15,866 nt of DNA. Origin: Acanthaster planci (lineage: Eukaryota; Echinodermata; Asteroidea; Valvatida; Acanthasteridae). The position numbers and the translations under genes were made by a program. Within the stretch, counting starts at the first letter, position 1, and each line of letters opens with the position of its first letter. This document shows positions 7,735-15,334 of this stretch, piece after piece. Location of the stretch: the NCBI RefSeq assembly GCF_001949145.1, contig NW_019091380.1, positions 3,428,859-3,444,724 on the forward strand, written 5' to 3'. The notes below the pieces were generated by a model. That model was not told where the DNA came from, did not search any database, and saw only the letters and a program-made list of their open reading frames with translations.

Positions 7735-8035
7735 AACTATATATAACGGGTTTGCACTTACCCAACGTATATTAATTAGCACTGTATGCTCAGTGCTTGT
7801 CCGAGAGCTTGCAAAGAAAAACTCACAAGCTTACTCGGGTGGGACTCTAACCCACGACCTCATGCTTACTAATGCAGACGTCTTAACCACTCGACCACCG
7901 AGCTTGCCGAGGTCGGCTGGCCAGTCCGAGTCAAATGAAGCAGCGGGTACCGCGAACTATTTTCAAGATGTATTTTTGCGTTGGGGAGATGTTAATTATA
8001 TATAACGGGTTTGCCTTTACCCAATTAATATACGT
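7735..8035 (-). mobile_element. SINE-like unit bounded by 31-bp direct repeats
   Basis: Two 31-bp direct repeats (7735-7765 and 7994-8024, 28 of 31 identical, core TATATATAACGGGTTTGC then TTACCCAA) enclose a tRNA-like pol III domain on the minus strand. Beside the direct repeats, ACGTATATTAATT (7765-7777) and its exact reverse complement (8023-8035) form a 13-bp inverted repeat. Each direct repeat can fold as a GGGT/ACCC hairpin. The repeats are much longer than normal SINE target duplications, so they may be part of the element or an older repeat it inserted between. Confidence 0.5.
7832..7904 (-). other. degenerate tRNA-like domain with pol III A and B boxes
   Basis: The 73-base segment has tRNA length. 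The acceptor ends pair over five Watson-Crick pairs plus a wobble (AGCTCGG with CCGAGTA). The T arm is a perfect GTGGG/CCCAC stem with loop TTAGAGT. The A box TGGTCGAGTGG is at 7897-7887. The B box GGTTAGAGTCC is at 7852-7842, one change from GGTTCGANTCC. The D region most resembles tRNA-Leu or tRNA-Ser. The anticodon stem does not pair properly, so this is a tRNA-derived promoter and not a working tRNA gene. Confidence 0.65.
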
Positions 8036-8229
8036 TAATAGTTTTCACCTTTGAGTAGCATTTTCCTAAGATACCAGGTGAAAGACGATTTGAAAATGTT
8101 TGGTGTCATCTTTCTGAGGAGCTTTAGTGGAAATTGGCATTTCAGAAATCCATGTGAAATGCCCCCTACTCTACAAACAGTAACCGTTTAAAGTGAAACC
8201 TCAACAAAAGTATCTGATATCAGACATAC

Positions 8230-8326
8230 TTGACCGAGCAAACGACACAGCAATTCTATATGCTGCAACGCCGCGCGCAAGACCTTGACGAGTGCAGTTT
8301 TACACCGTTGTTTTAAATTGAATATT
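8230..8326 (-). other. possible exon with bHLH helix-2-like sequence
   Basis: On the minus strand, an acceptor-like CTTTTTAATAG precedes an open segment that ends at a GTATGT donor (GT at 8229-8228). The peptide includes KVLRAALQHIELLCRLLGQ, which by eye shares LRAA, I, L and RLL positions with helix 2 of achaete-scute-class bHLH proteins. The expected lysine at the start of helix 2 is displaced, and no basic region or helix 1 precedes it, so true homology is doubtful. Its phase 0 exit would match the exon-like frame at 7274-7495, with the repeats at 7534-8035 lying in the intron between. This is conjecture built on two weak calls. Confidence 0.2.
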
Positions 8327-8801
8327 CTATTAAAAAGACTTTATAAGTGCCCTTTAAAACTCAATGAATTTTCGTCAGAATTTTTTTGTTCTTTGGCGTG
8401 GTAAAAAAAAAGGGAGAAAAACATTAACAAAGCATTAACAATACACACCAGTAGCCTAAGTGTTCTGTTGTCTGGCCTCGTCACTCGGATTCACCTTCAA
8501 CGATTTTTGCTTTCTCTGTGCCTCTGGCAACTCCAACGTAAATATCGGACTGGCAGAACCACTACATCACAACTGTTATTCTACCGAATATACCGACATT
8601 TAACTGAGTGCTTTGGCACGAGTGACTACAAAAACCGCATTTGGAACTTGTCTCAAAATTTCCAAGTCTCACAGAAAGAAAATATGTTTGCTGTCAACTT
8701 GGTAAATTCGTGCTGTCAAAGGTTTCCTCATTCACATGTTTTTTGCTAATTCGTTGTTAGCCTGGTACGGAATGAATAACAGATCCAAATAAAAAAATAA
8801 A

Positions 8802-8957
8802 ATGTCCGTCCAAACTCCGAGAGAAAATTGGGTAACGAAGCTGAGGCAAAACATTCGGTTGCTTCAACACGCAGCACACCACGTAGCAGATTTGCAGCGA
8901 TTGGGATCAGCGACTAACGGGGAGCATGTTCCGGTGATGTTTGGCCGGAGGAAGTAA
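8802..8957 (+). CDS. small ORF, 51 codons, unknown
   Basis: An ATG at 8802 (A at -3) opens 51 codons to TAA at 8955-8957 in locally GC-balanced sequence within AT-rich flanks. The product is amphipathic and helix-like (WVTKLRQNIRLLQHAAHHV) and ends FGRRK. That ending resembles an amidation/dibasic cleavage site, but there is no signal peptide. Just after a possible frameshift, another frame reads EEVKQLIGFSG, so this could equally be a decayed larger coding region. It is not recognised. Confidence 0.25.
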   Translation: MSVQTPRENWVTKLRQNIRLLQHAAHHVADLQRLGSATNGEHVPVMFGRRK

Positions 8958-9036
8958 AACAGTTGATCGGGTTCAGTGGATGAAAACAGCCTGACCATAG
9001 ACGAACAACAGAATCGCCGTTTTGGCCGACTTATTA

Positions 9037-9126
9037 GACCCACACAAATCTATATGACATACATCATAACAAAGCGCTTATATATGATGTAGAGCTCCTA
9101 AATTGAGCCGAGTGTGTTTGTGGGTC
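9037..9126. repeat. nested inverted repeat (90 bp)
   Basis: GACCCACA at 9037-9044 is the reverse complement of TGTGGGTC at 9119-9126. Inside it, TACATCATA (9060-9068) is the reverse complement of TATGATGTA (9083-9091) with a 14-base loop. The middle arms are not paired, so this is more like a small foldback element than a microRNA precursor. Confidence 0.4.
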
Positions 9127-9537
9127 ATTTTGGCTTATAAAATCCTTGCCTGTTTTCTGACCTGAATAAGTGTGAAAAATTCTGCCACGTCACTCAAAGT
9201 AGCCTAAGTTAAAGGTTTCAGGGTCTCATGGAGGGAATTTTGGGCCATATTTCTATCAAAAATAGGCCTAGTCATTCTTAGTCAAAAATGTAATATTTGA
9301 AATTTGGGCGTTTTCGACATTTTTGGCCACATCCCATCCCAGGGAGCGTGTAAGGGGGCTTTTATACCCTCTGAGGAATTTTCCAAAAGCATCATAAGAT
9401 TGCAAAAATGTTTGAGTAGCACCTAGTTTTGCTGGGGCGCTGGAAGATATTCAACAAAACGCCCTGACCTTGATCTTGGGTTGATAGCACGCGCTGGAAA
9501 TTGGCGATTGTAAATAGCCATGTCATCTGGAACTTTT

Positions 9538-9568
9538 GGCTGGCGAAGCCGTGAGGGCTTCTTCAGGT
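9538..9568 (-). other. hairpin with hammerhead-like CTGAAGA
   Basis: On the minus strand CTGAAGA (9566-9560) is followed by an AGCC/GGCT stem with loop CTCAC. This resembles the CUGANGA core plus stem II of the small hammerhead ribozymes known from Penelope-like elements. The required GAAA after stem II is absent (TCGCC instead), so the motif would be inactive or is coincidental. The plus-strand reading is a simple GAAGCC/GGCTTC hairpin (9545-9561). Confidence 0.25.
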
Positions 9569-10800
9569 ATCAGCAGGGGACAGAGTTATTATAATGTTAC
9601 AAGGTGACGGTCCTGATCAGAATGAGGGAACTGATAAAGTTGGTTAATTCAAAAAGCAGTACAAGACAGTATGGTAAAGGGAGAGGAGTAGAAATACCTT
9701 TGAAAATCGTGAGCAAAATGGTTATTTGGCGATAAAGGGGTTTGGTTGGGTTGCTGTTGTGTAGTATCTGTTATTGTGAATAGAATTTAGAGCCAAAAAA
9801 GGTTTCAGTGCTGCAGCTCAACAATGGGCCCAACTTCGCTTCAAAATAAAAAAAAAACCTGACGTGATATTCCTGAGAAAAACGTAAGCTCAACATGACC
9901 ACAGCAAAGAAACCCTAAGTCGAAATAGCAGTTTGACAGAATTTTTCACGTAGTGAGCAGTGAAGCACTGAAAATGTGCCAAATACGAAGGAAGTTATTT
10001 TCCGATACACATGAAGTAACAGAGTGAATTAACAGAAGTAGCAACAGAGTGTGCAGAACTAGTGAGTTTTGTCCAAAGCTCTAGTCGTGAACTTCTTGGT
10101 CTTGTTTGTTTACGTTTCGGAACGATTTTTGAAGGCCTGAAACAATGGATACAAAATTTTCCTGAAATTTTCAAAGTGGGCTGAGGTGAAGACAGGTGTG
10201 AGGGTTTAAGGTTTGACTTTTTTGGCTAGATTTTTTTTCTCTTCCTGAACGGACGCGTTTGCATATCGGAATAATCCAGTGCATCGGGAATTAAAGATTA
10301 AGACAAAAAGTATCTTTATAAGTTCACAAGAAGCTCATGATGAAAGCCGAAGTCTACTTGTCTTCAAATACCAGTTTAAAGCCCTGGCGTTGCATGCATG
10401 TACATTTACTACATGTGAACCATAATTATGAACACTGCCACGCATAATGTACATGTACATGTCATCAGTACACGAGTCCACGTATGTGCGTAACTGGCTG
10501 TTGGTCTCCGTGTAGTTCCGCGTGCAAGGTACGTTGCGAAATCAGGTTTGTGCATATAAATACACAGTGCTGAGTAGACGGTGACTAAAATAACTCATAA
10601 AAGTTGAACAAAAACTTCTAGCTACATAAAACTGACTGAATTGTGTAGTTTAGTTCCTGCTCTATCGGGTGCAGTATCACGTTTTTCTGGAAACACTTCT
10701 AAAATTAAGACATTTAGTGTAAAAAGGGAACAAGAAATCAGTCGAAAATGGAAATATTTCATTACCTTAGTAACCACTTCGTGGTTGAATTCGACGTTAC

Positions 10801-11165
10801 TTTTCGCGATTCAATAGTTTTTATTCGATAGGCAGAGTTTCAATGCAATCTTTTTTGAATTTCGAACGTATGAAGTCTTCAAATAAGAAGACACAACAGA
10901 GCGTAGGCAAGCTGCAAAGGACTTTTCCGAAGTCTGGTCAAGTAATCGCCACACCTGTTTCAAAATGGTCTTCAAAGAATTCATTGCGCCTGGCGCATGC
11001 AAAGCATAACAAACATAATGGTATAGCGTGACCGCCAACCATGGACAAAGGTATTTCTAAAGAACACGCGATACACACTATTCAACAAGTGCCTCCTAGA
11101 ATACAGTTACAGAACCCTTACTAAAAGCCATTGGTATAAGTAGCAAAGCCACAACTAGTCGATAT
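10801..11165. other. overlapping chance frames, no supported gene
   Basis: Frames of 62 and 75 codons overlap on opposite strands between 10811 and 11038. The minus-strand one ends close to an AATAAA (10825-10820), but neither has a motif or a complete pair of splice sites. I cannot support either as coding. Confidence 0.3.
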
Positions 11166-11167
11166 AA

Positions 11168-11385
11168 CGTAATTTTGACGGACTCTCGACCAATCAGTAT
11201 GCCGGATTTGGCCCCACGTGACCCTCATTAGCATAAAAGGAGGAACTGGAATATTCCAATTTACACAAGGGTGTTGGGTATTTTGGAGGGGATAAGATCA
11301 AGGAAAGTACCATTCTATGTATGTTTTTGTGTATTATGGTGAGCGATGTCATTTTTACAGACAGAAAGAACTCAATGTTTGTTTA
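11168..11385 (+). repeat. promoter-like dispersed repeat, copy B
   Basis: This is the second copy of the repeat at 3411-3615, in the same orientation. It has GACCAATCA at 11188-11196, CACGTG at 11215-11220, a better TATA box (CATAAAA at 11232-11238), the GATCAAGGAA block and the donor-like GGTGAGC with GT at 11339. CCAAT-to-E-box (25) and CCAAT-to-TATA (42) distances equal those in copy A, although sequence between differs. The regions downstream of the donor diverge. The second Gypsy fragment lies downstream, as with copy A. Confidence 0.5.
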
Positions 11386-11389
11386 ACCC

Positions 11390-11745
11390 TAACTCCCTAG
11401 GGTGTGTGCAAAATCATATTAAAATTGGAGGATTCAGGGCTGTTAGGGATAATGGGAAAAAATATTTATGTCTGCACGTAGGCCTGCTGTATTCATAAAA
11501 TACCGTACACCTTCCCCAACCGTTACCACCAAGGGTGTATATAAAGTCTTAATGAAATCAGAGAATTGATGAATGTCAAGGTTAAACAAATAAATAAGAA
11601 CATGGAGAAGTTAATATAGAAATAAAATTAGGAAATACACAGTTATGTATACAGAAATTCAGTACAGCATGAGTATAGAGACTGGAAGTCGGTGCGGATA
11701 TCCCCCAACATAGATACTACTTATGGATTGTCCTTGTGTACCATG
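11390..11745. other. AT-rich sequence, nothing recognised
   Basis: No frame, RNA gene or repeat terminus is visible between the promoter-like repeat and the AAT microsatellite that ends the LINE. No target-site duplication matching the far end of the LINE could be found here. Confidence 0.4.
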
Positions 11746-11769
11746 ATAATAATAATGATAATAATAATT
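11746..11769. repeat. (AAT)n microsatellite
   Basis: About eight AAT units with one GAT interruption. It is the 3' tail of the minus-strand LINE and not an independent repeat, because the LINE 3' UTR runs straight into it. Confidence 0.85.
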
Positions 11770-12136
11770 GAAAAATTATAATGCGCAGTTTCCATAAAAA
11801 TGATCAACGGCGCAGTACAAGTTAACGTAAAAACTAATTAATTTAAGAAATGAAAGGATAAGGATAAATGAATGAATGTCACCGCGCTAGTATCCAAACG
11901 GCAGTATGGGGATACATCTGCCCCGCCAACAGGGAGAACCTAACCCTGCTGGCATCGGTGATGTCTCGATCTTTCCTGGGGACAGTCGCCTCTAACCCTA
12001 CCTACGATAAAAGTAATTATACCAGACACGGTGGCACTAAAATAACGAACCACGGCTAAACCTACGTTAAACTCAAAAATAATAATAACCCTACTAAATA
12101 AAATTAATAAAATCACTAATCTTGCAGTGCAATATA

Positions 12137-12598
12137 TCACTGTACAAATGCAACATTAAAAAGATAAGTTTGCTCACACCGTATATGCCATGGCAAGGCA
12201 TTCCATAGTTTAGGAGCAGCCATTGCAAATGCCCTGTCACCAAGCGTGGGTAGCATTTTACCATTAGGGTAACTTAACAAAGGACCGTTGCTTGCTGACC
12301 TGAGATGATATCTATACTCCTTCTTAATGATGACAGGATTCATTAAGTATCTAGGAGCAACACCACGGCTGGCTTTGTATGTTAACAGGATGATTTTGAA
12401 GTTAATCCTGTACAAAACAGGTAACCAGTGAAGGTGATACAGTATTGGTTTTACGTGTTGAAACTTGGGTGTATTCGTAAGAAGTCTAGCTGCAGCATTC
12501 TGGACTTGCTGTAATCTCATTATCTGTGCTGCTGACAGACCATACAAAAGACTATTACAATAGTCCAGATGGCTGGTCACAAATGCGTGAATTAACAC
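12137..12598 (-). pseudogene. LINE ORF2 C-terminal fragment (CR1/L2-like)
   Basis: There are 153 uninterrupted codons ending at TAA/TGA-side position 12137. The sequence is the typical region after the reverse transcriptase domain in CR1/L2-type ORF2: HAFVTSHLDYCNSLLYGL, then RLQQVQNAAARLL, HWLPVLYRINFKI, then GDRAFAMAAPKLWNALP. The catalytic RT core and endonuclease are missing because of 5' truncation, so it has no activity. The frame is still intact over its whole length, suggesting that this insertion is younger than the Gypsy fragments beside it, which are full of frameshifts. Confidence 0.85.
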
Positions 12599-12603
12599 TG
12601 AAA

Positions 12604-12900
12604 GCGAATCGGGGAGAGGAATTCACGGATGCTCCTAAGATTGTGAAGGTGGAAAAATGCTGCACAGCAAGCCTCAGTGAAGCTAAAACCCCCAAAGTGC
12701 AAGGTCTTCCAACGAGAGGTACAACTCCTTAGCCATGTGGGGTCACCAGCAGGGGTTGCTAGTGACCCCGAGAAGGACTGTGCTGTGCAAAACTCTCCCT
12801 AACCGACAACTGTCACTGCTGTAATACCTTTTTGGGCCTGGCTTTGTATTACAGGTGTTTTATTTAGAGCATCGTCAGAATTACAGGACAGTCCCATTAA
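12604..12900 (+). pseudogene. Gypsy reverse transcriptase end and connection (copy 2)
   Basis: From 12671, a frame reads KLKPPKCKVFQREVQLL, then SPAGVASDPEK, the palm-end motif of Ty3/Gypsy reverse transcriptase. Near 12829 a different frame reads FLGLALYYRCFI, the conserved FLGLxxYYRRF connection motif. The catalytic YxDD motif and fingers are absent. The fragment begins at the LINE junction near 12600, so the LINE insertion or an associated deletion removed the 5' part. Stops and frameshifts separate the blocks. Confidence 0.75.
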
Positions 12901-12939
12901 GTTGCAGAGAATTGCAGACCATTCAAATGCCTGTCGAGT

Positions 12940-13178
12940 GCCAGGATGCCCATGAAGTCTTCAAAGCACTGAAATTTCGCCCTTTCTCCTACCCCATACT
13001 GGCTTACCCAGCTCCGTGAGATGAGTTCGTCCTTGACATTGATGCCAATGGCATTGCAGTGAAATCTGTTCTGTCACAGGTGCAGGGGCAAGCAAATAGC
13101 CTCAGACCATAGTGTACTTCATTTAAAAGCATCGTCAATACCTGTGTGAGATTTGCTTTCGAATCCGCGTTGATCATT
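12940..13178 (+). pseudogene. Gypsy RNase H N-terminal part (copy 2)
   Basis: One frame reads FKALKFRPFSYPILAYPAP, an in-frame TGA (13017-13019), then DEFVLDIDANGIAVKSVLSQ, the start of Gypsy RNase H with its first catalytic Asp in the LDxDA motif. A TAG follows. Weaker similarity (KSIVNTCVRF) suggests the domain continues to about 13175, where unrelated sequence interrupts it. Confidence 0.7.
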
Positions 13179-13179
13179 G

Positions 13180-13322
13180 CCCCCGGGTCCCTCCCCCCAT
13201 TTGAAATTTTGAAATGGACAAAAAATATATGTACCTAGTTCACTTATTTTCAGTGCCCCCTGAAAAAAAAATTGTGCACCCCAGGTGCCCCCTCAGCTGT
13301 AGCATCCTAGTTACGCCACTGG
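13180..13322. mobile_element. small unidentified insert in RNase H
   Basis: About 140 bases of non-Gypsy sequence, C-rich at the left (CCCCCGGGTCCCTCCCCCC) and ending CTAGTTACGCCACTGG, split the RNase H homology. The right-hand motif resembles, from memory, the end of a common short invertebrate repeat. A small foldback (CATTT/AAATG at about 13200-13215) lies inside. Edges are approximate, and no target duplication is visible. Confidence 0.4.
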
Positions 13323-13325
13323 CCC

Positions 13326-13615
13326 CTTGAAATGGATGTATGGTGTCTGGAATCCTCAGGACCAGTTGGCGAGATGGTTACGAAAGTTGAGTGTCTGTGA
13401 GTTTTCTAACGAGCATCACTGTGGTAGTCATCATGGACCAAAGCCGTCTAGAAAGTTCTTCCCAAACTGTGATTACGGGGGCAGGGAAGAGGCTTTTCAA
13501 GGCACCAAGTTAAATGCTGATATGCCAGGTGGGAAAGACTGGGTGCAGCACGATACAGACAATCAATCAGCCCGTGCAGGACGTTCTGCCACAACTGGAG
13601 GCAACACAGCTCCCT
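13326..13615 (+). pseudogene. Gypsy RNase H C-terminus and tether (copy 2)
   Basis: This single open frame starts inside the homology: KWMYGVWNPQDQLARWLRKL, then SHHGPKPSR and FFPNCDYGG. It matches the end of Gypsy RNase H (xLxWLxxFxxPxGQLARWLExL) and the following HRPGxxNxxADALSR tether, in which several consensus residues have changed. The frame stays open for another 45 codons without recognisable homology, to a stop at about 13617. Confidence 0.75.
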
Positions 13616-14150
13616 GAGTTCGGGAATCTCTCCACTGTTGAAGGCAACCAAACTTCCTGTAACAGTAAGCTCACCACCTGGTTCGTCCCTTAAGTCATTG
13701 CGTCAACCTCGAGCAGACATTCGAGCAGATGTTCCATCAAGTGTCTGGAGTGCACTTCCGAGTTAAAAAACCAGAGACGTCAGTCACAACCAAATTGTCT
13801 AGGCACAGCAGGACAACGTAGACCTCAAGGAAATGTAGTGGGTGACACAAGGTTGACGGCCATCATGAACAAGGATGTCAAGTTCTTGTTGGCTCAGTTT
13901 CATTAGCTCACAGATAGGGCCATGATCGCCGTGTGCGGCCAAGTGAGAGCCAAGTAGACCAATTGATCGAGGAACCCTGACGGAGTTGATGGTACTTCGA
14001 GAAATGCAACCAACTGTTCCGACGGAGGCACTATACCACGACCAGAAGACTACTGGTCATCTGGGTATTGTAAAGACCTCATCAAGTAAGTCAAGTTGCA
14101 CAGAATGACTACTGGCAAACAGTAACTCAGACGGAAGCAACATGTATGGG
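13616..14150 (+). pseudogene. Gypsy linker and integrase HHCC start (copy 2)
   Basis: The linker region (13616-13970) is stop-filled with little similarity visible. From about 13990 one frame reads ELMVLREMQPTVPTEAL, then YHDQKTTGHLGIVKT (His near 14035 and 14059), the beginning of the integrase zinc-binding domain. The two cysteines of HHCC are not convincing, and homology fades near 14130. The copy is therefore truncated before the integrase core. Confidence 0.6.
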
Positions 14151-14690
14151 CACAAATCTGTATGGAGTATTGCCATATTTGGACGGCCTATTACGTCACG
14201 AAGCTTGCGCAATCTGACCAATCACAAGGCTTGTTCTAGCAGCCTGCAAGGGATTTTATGGGTGTTTTAATGTTACGGGATGCTTCTCTAAAACACTGCA
14301 GCATATGGAACAGAAACACCAACGAAAACATTTCCATTGCAAAAATTTGATTAGCTGTGCAAAAAAAGTGGACATAAACTAGAGCTTTTAAAACACATTT
14401 GTACCGATGGGATTTAAAATCATCGTTGCCAACTTCAAATACTTCATTAAAGTTGTATTTGGACAATTGCTGTATCAATAGTATGTGATAATACTACTGA
14501 CTGTAAATAGATTGATTTCAAGTGGGAGCGCTGATGGAGAGCTATAACAGTTGATTTTAGGCGACTTTCTGTCACCGCACGAGACTACGGATATATTGTT
14601 GTTGGGGACTATTCATCAAAAAGAGAGAGTGTTATATCCAGTACCAAGCGTCAGATCATGCTGCCACAATGATGGCAACAAAGCGTATCA
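14151..14690. other. no supported gene; contains CCAAT-type motif
   Basis: TTACGTCACG (14191-14200) and GACCAATCA (14216-14224) lie close together, a promoter-like pair without a recognisable TATA box. A minus-strand open frame of 80 codons (14236-14478) shows no motif and contains an internal acceptor-like tract. I do not call it. Confidence 0.35.
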
Positions 14691-14927
14691 ATACTGTAGC
14701 GTGTTCCTCCCCTGATGTCACCTCCGATGCCGTCCACCTGGGGCAGGCGACTTCCTCGGGCGACATGCCTCGGCCGTCCTACGAGCGGTCTAATAAGAAG
14801 GCTGGGGGAGCAGACTCGTTGCGGGGCAGTCTACCACCAGGATACGGGGCACACAATCACACGCACACCACATACAAAAAATATCCAAGGGGGAAATGAA
14901 CCAGTAACTGAAAACAGCCAATACACG

Positions 14928-14989
14928 ACCTTGTAAGGTGGTCTTGACTGGTATATTTATTCATGTACCCAGGGGCACCTTATAAGGTG
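14928..14989. repeat. paired palindromic motif ACCTTRTAAGGTG
   Basis: ACCTTGTAAGGTG (14928-14940) and ACCTTATAAGGTG (14977-14989) differ at one base and start 49 bp apart. The second is the core of a perfect 14-bp palindrome, CACCTTATAAGGTG (14976-14989). Two near-identical dyads at close spacing look like a pair of protein sites or the edge of a repeat. Confidence 0.55.
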
Positions 14990-15049
14990 TTTGTTCCAAA
15001 CAGGGCTGACAACGGAAAAATCCCTCTCAAGCCTGGGGTTCCAACTCAC

Positions 15050-15264
15050 CTTGGTACGCGACCCAGCTCTGTTGCCTTCAGGCACACCAGGCTGCGGAGT
15101 GCAAACACCGATCTTTTCAGGGTCCAAGGCAGGAGTGGGTGAAAAGCGAGACGCCGCGCACACAACCTTGCGACCAAACAGAGCGCAGCGACAGACGCGA
15201 GTGACCATGTGCGAGCTACGAGGTCATATACCCACGCCAGGTACCAGCTCCCTACGCAATTCAT
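15050..15264 (-). other. possible 5' exon with consensus donor
   Basis: On the minus strand an ATG at 15264 starts a frame that stays open for 71 codons to CCAAG followed by GTGAGT (donor GT at 15049-15048), a full-consensus 5' splice site. The N-terminal part is hydrophobic in places (SLASVAALCLVARLCA), but the protein is not recognisable. The GC-rich setting inflates open frames, and no downstream exon on the minus strand was identified, so only the donor itself is solid. Confidence 0.2.
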
Positions 15265-15334
15265 GCGCAGCACTGGGAGCCTGTGCCCTCGTACCAGTTA
15301 TACATAAACTTCAACAAGTCTTACCATACAAATT

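Larger units (their letters stand above)
8960..10800. other. long gene-free stretch
   Basis: No reading frame of about 60 codons occurs here, and I see no protein motif in shorter ones. Structures worth naming are the nested inverted repeat at 9037-9126 and the short hairpin at 9545-9561. The segment 9130-9560 has long runs of low-divergence-looking sequence that may be an old repeat, but no termini can be recognised. Around 10,390-10,470 are short ACATGT/GTACAT palindromes. Confidence 0.45.
11746..12598 (-). mobile_element. 5'-truncated CR1/L2-type LINE with 3' UTR and AAT tail
   Basis: The element reads on the minus strand: the ORF2 C-terminus (12598-12137), an approximately 370-base 3' UTR, a conserved-looking 3' end (TACTGCGCCG, then TTTTTATGGAAA and CTGCGCATTATAA near 11815-11775), and an AAT/ATT microsatellite tail at 11746-11769. 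LINEs of the CR1/L2 group often end in such short tandem repeats. The 5' end is truncated at about 12598, as expected from incomplete target-primed reverse transcription. No clear target-site duplication was found. Confidence 0.7.
14691..15330. other. GC-rich island of unknown function
   Basis: Base composition shifts abruptly to GC-rich with many CpG. Overlapping frames are open on both strands (plus 14991-15401; minus 15046-15273 and 14957-15208), as expected from the loss of AT-rich stops, and none has a recognised motif. A polypurine stretch AAGGGGGAAATGAA at 14887-14900 precedes a TG, and the frame before it ends in SLPPGYG, so a retroelement 3' end is possible. A CpG-rich first exon read on the minus strand is the alternative. 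Confidence 0.35.

Noticed and set aside
7685-8005. Plus-strand frame of 106 codons
   Set aside because: It runs through the tandem array and antisense through the tRNA-like unit, so it is a repeat-derived shadow.
8468-8749. 93-codon plus-strand frame
   Set aside because: Two frames and the opposite strand are comparably open over parts of it. No recognisable domain and no ATG start.
10811-11038. Opposing frames near an AATAAA
   Set aside because: The AATAAA falls inside the minus-strand frame just before its stop, and neither frame has splice support.
14236-14478. 80-codon minus-strand frame
   Set aside because: No motif or complete splice pair, and an acceptor-like tract lies inside it.
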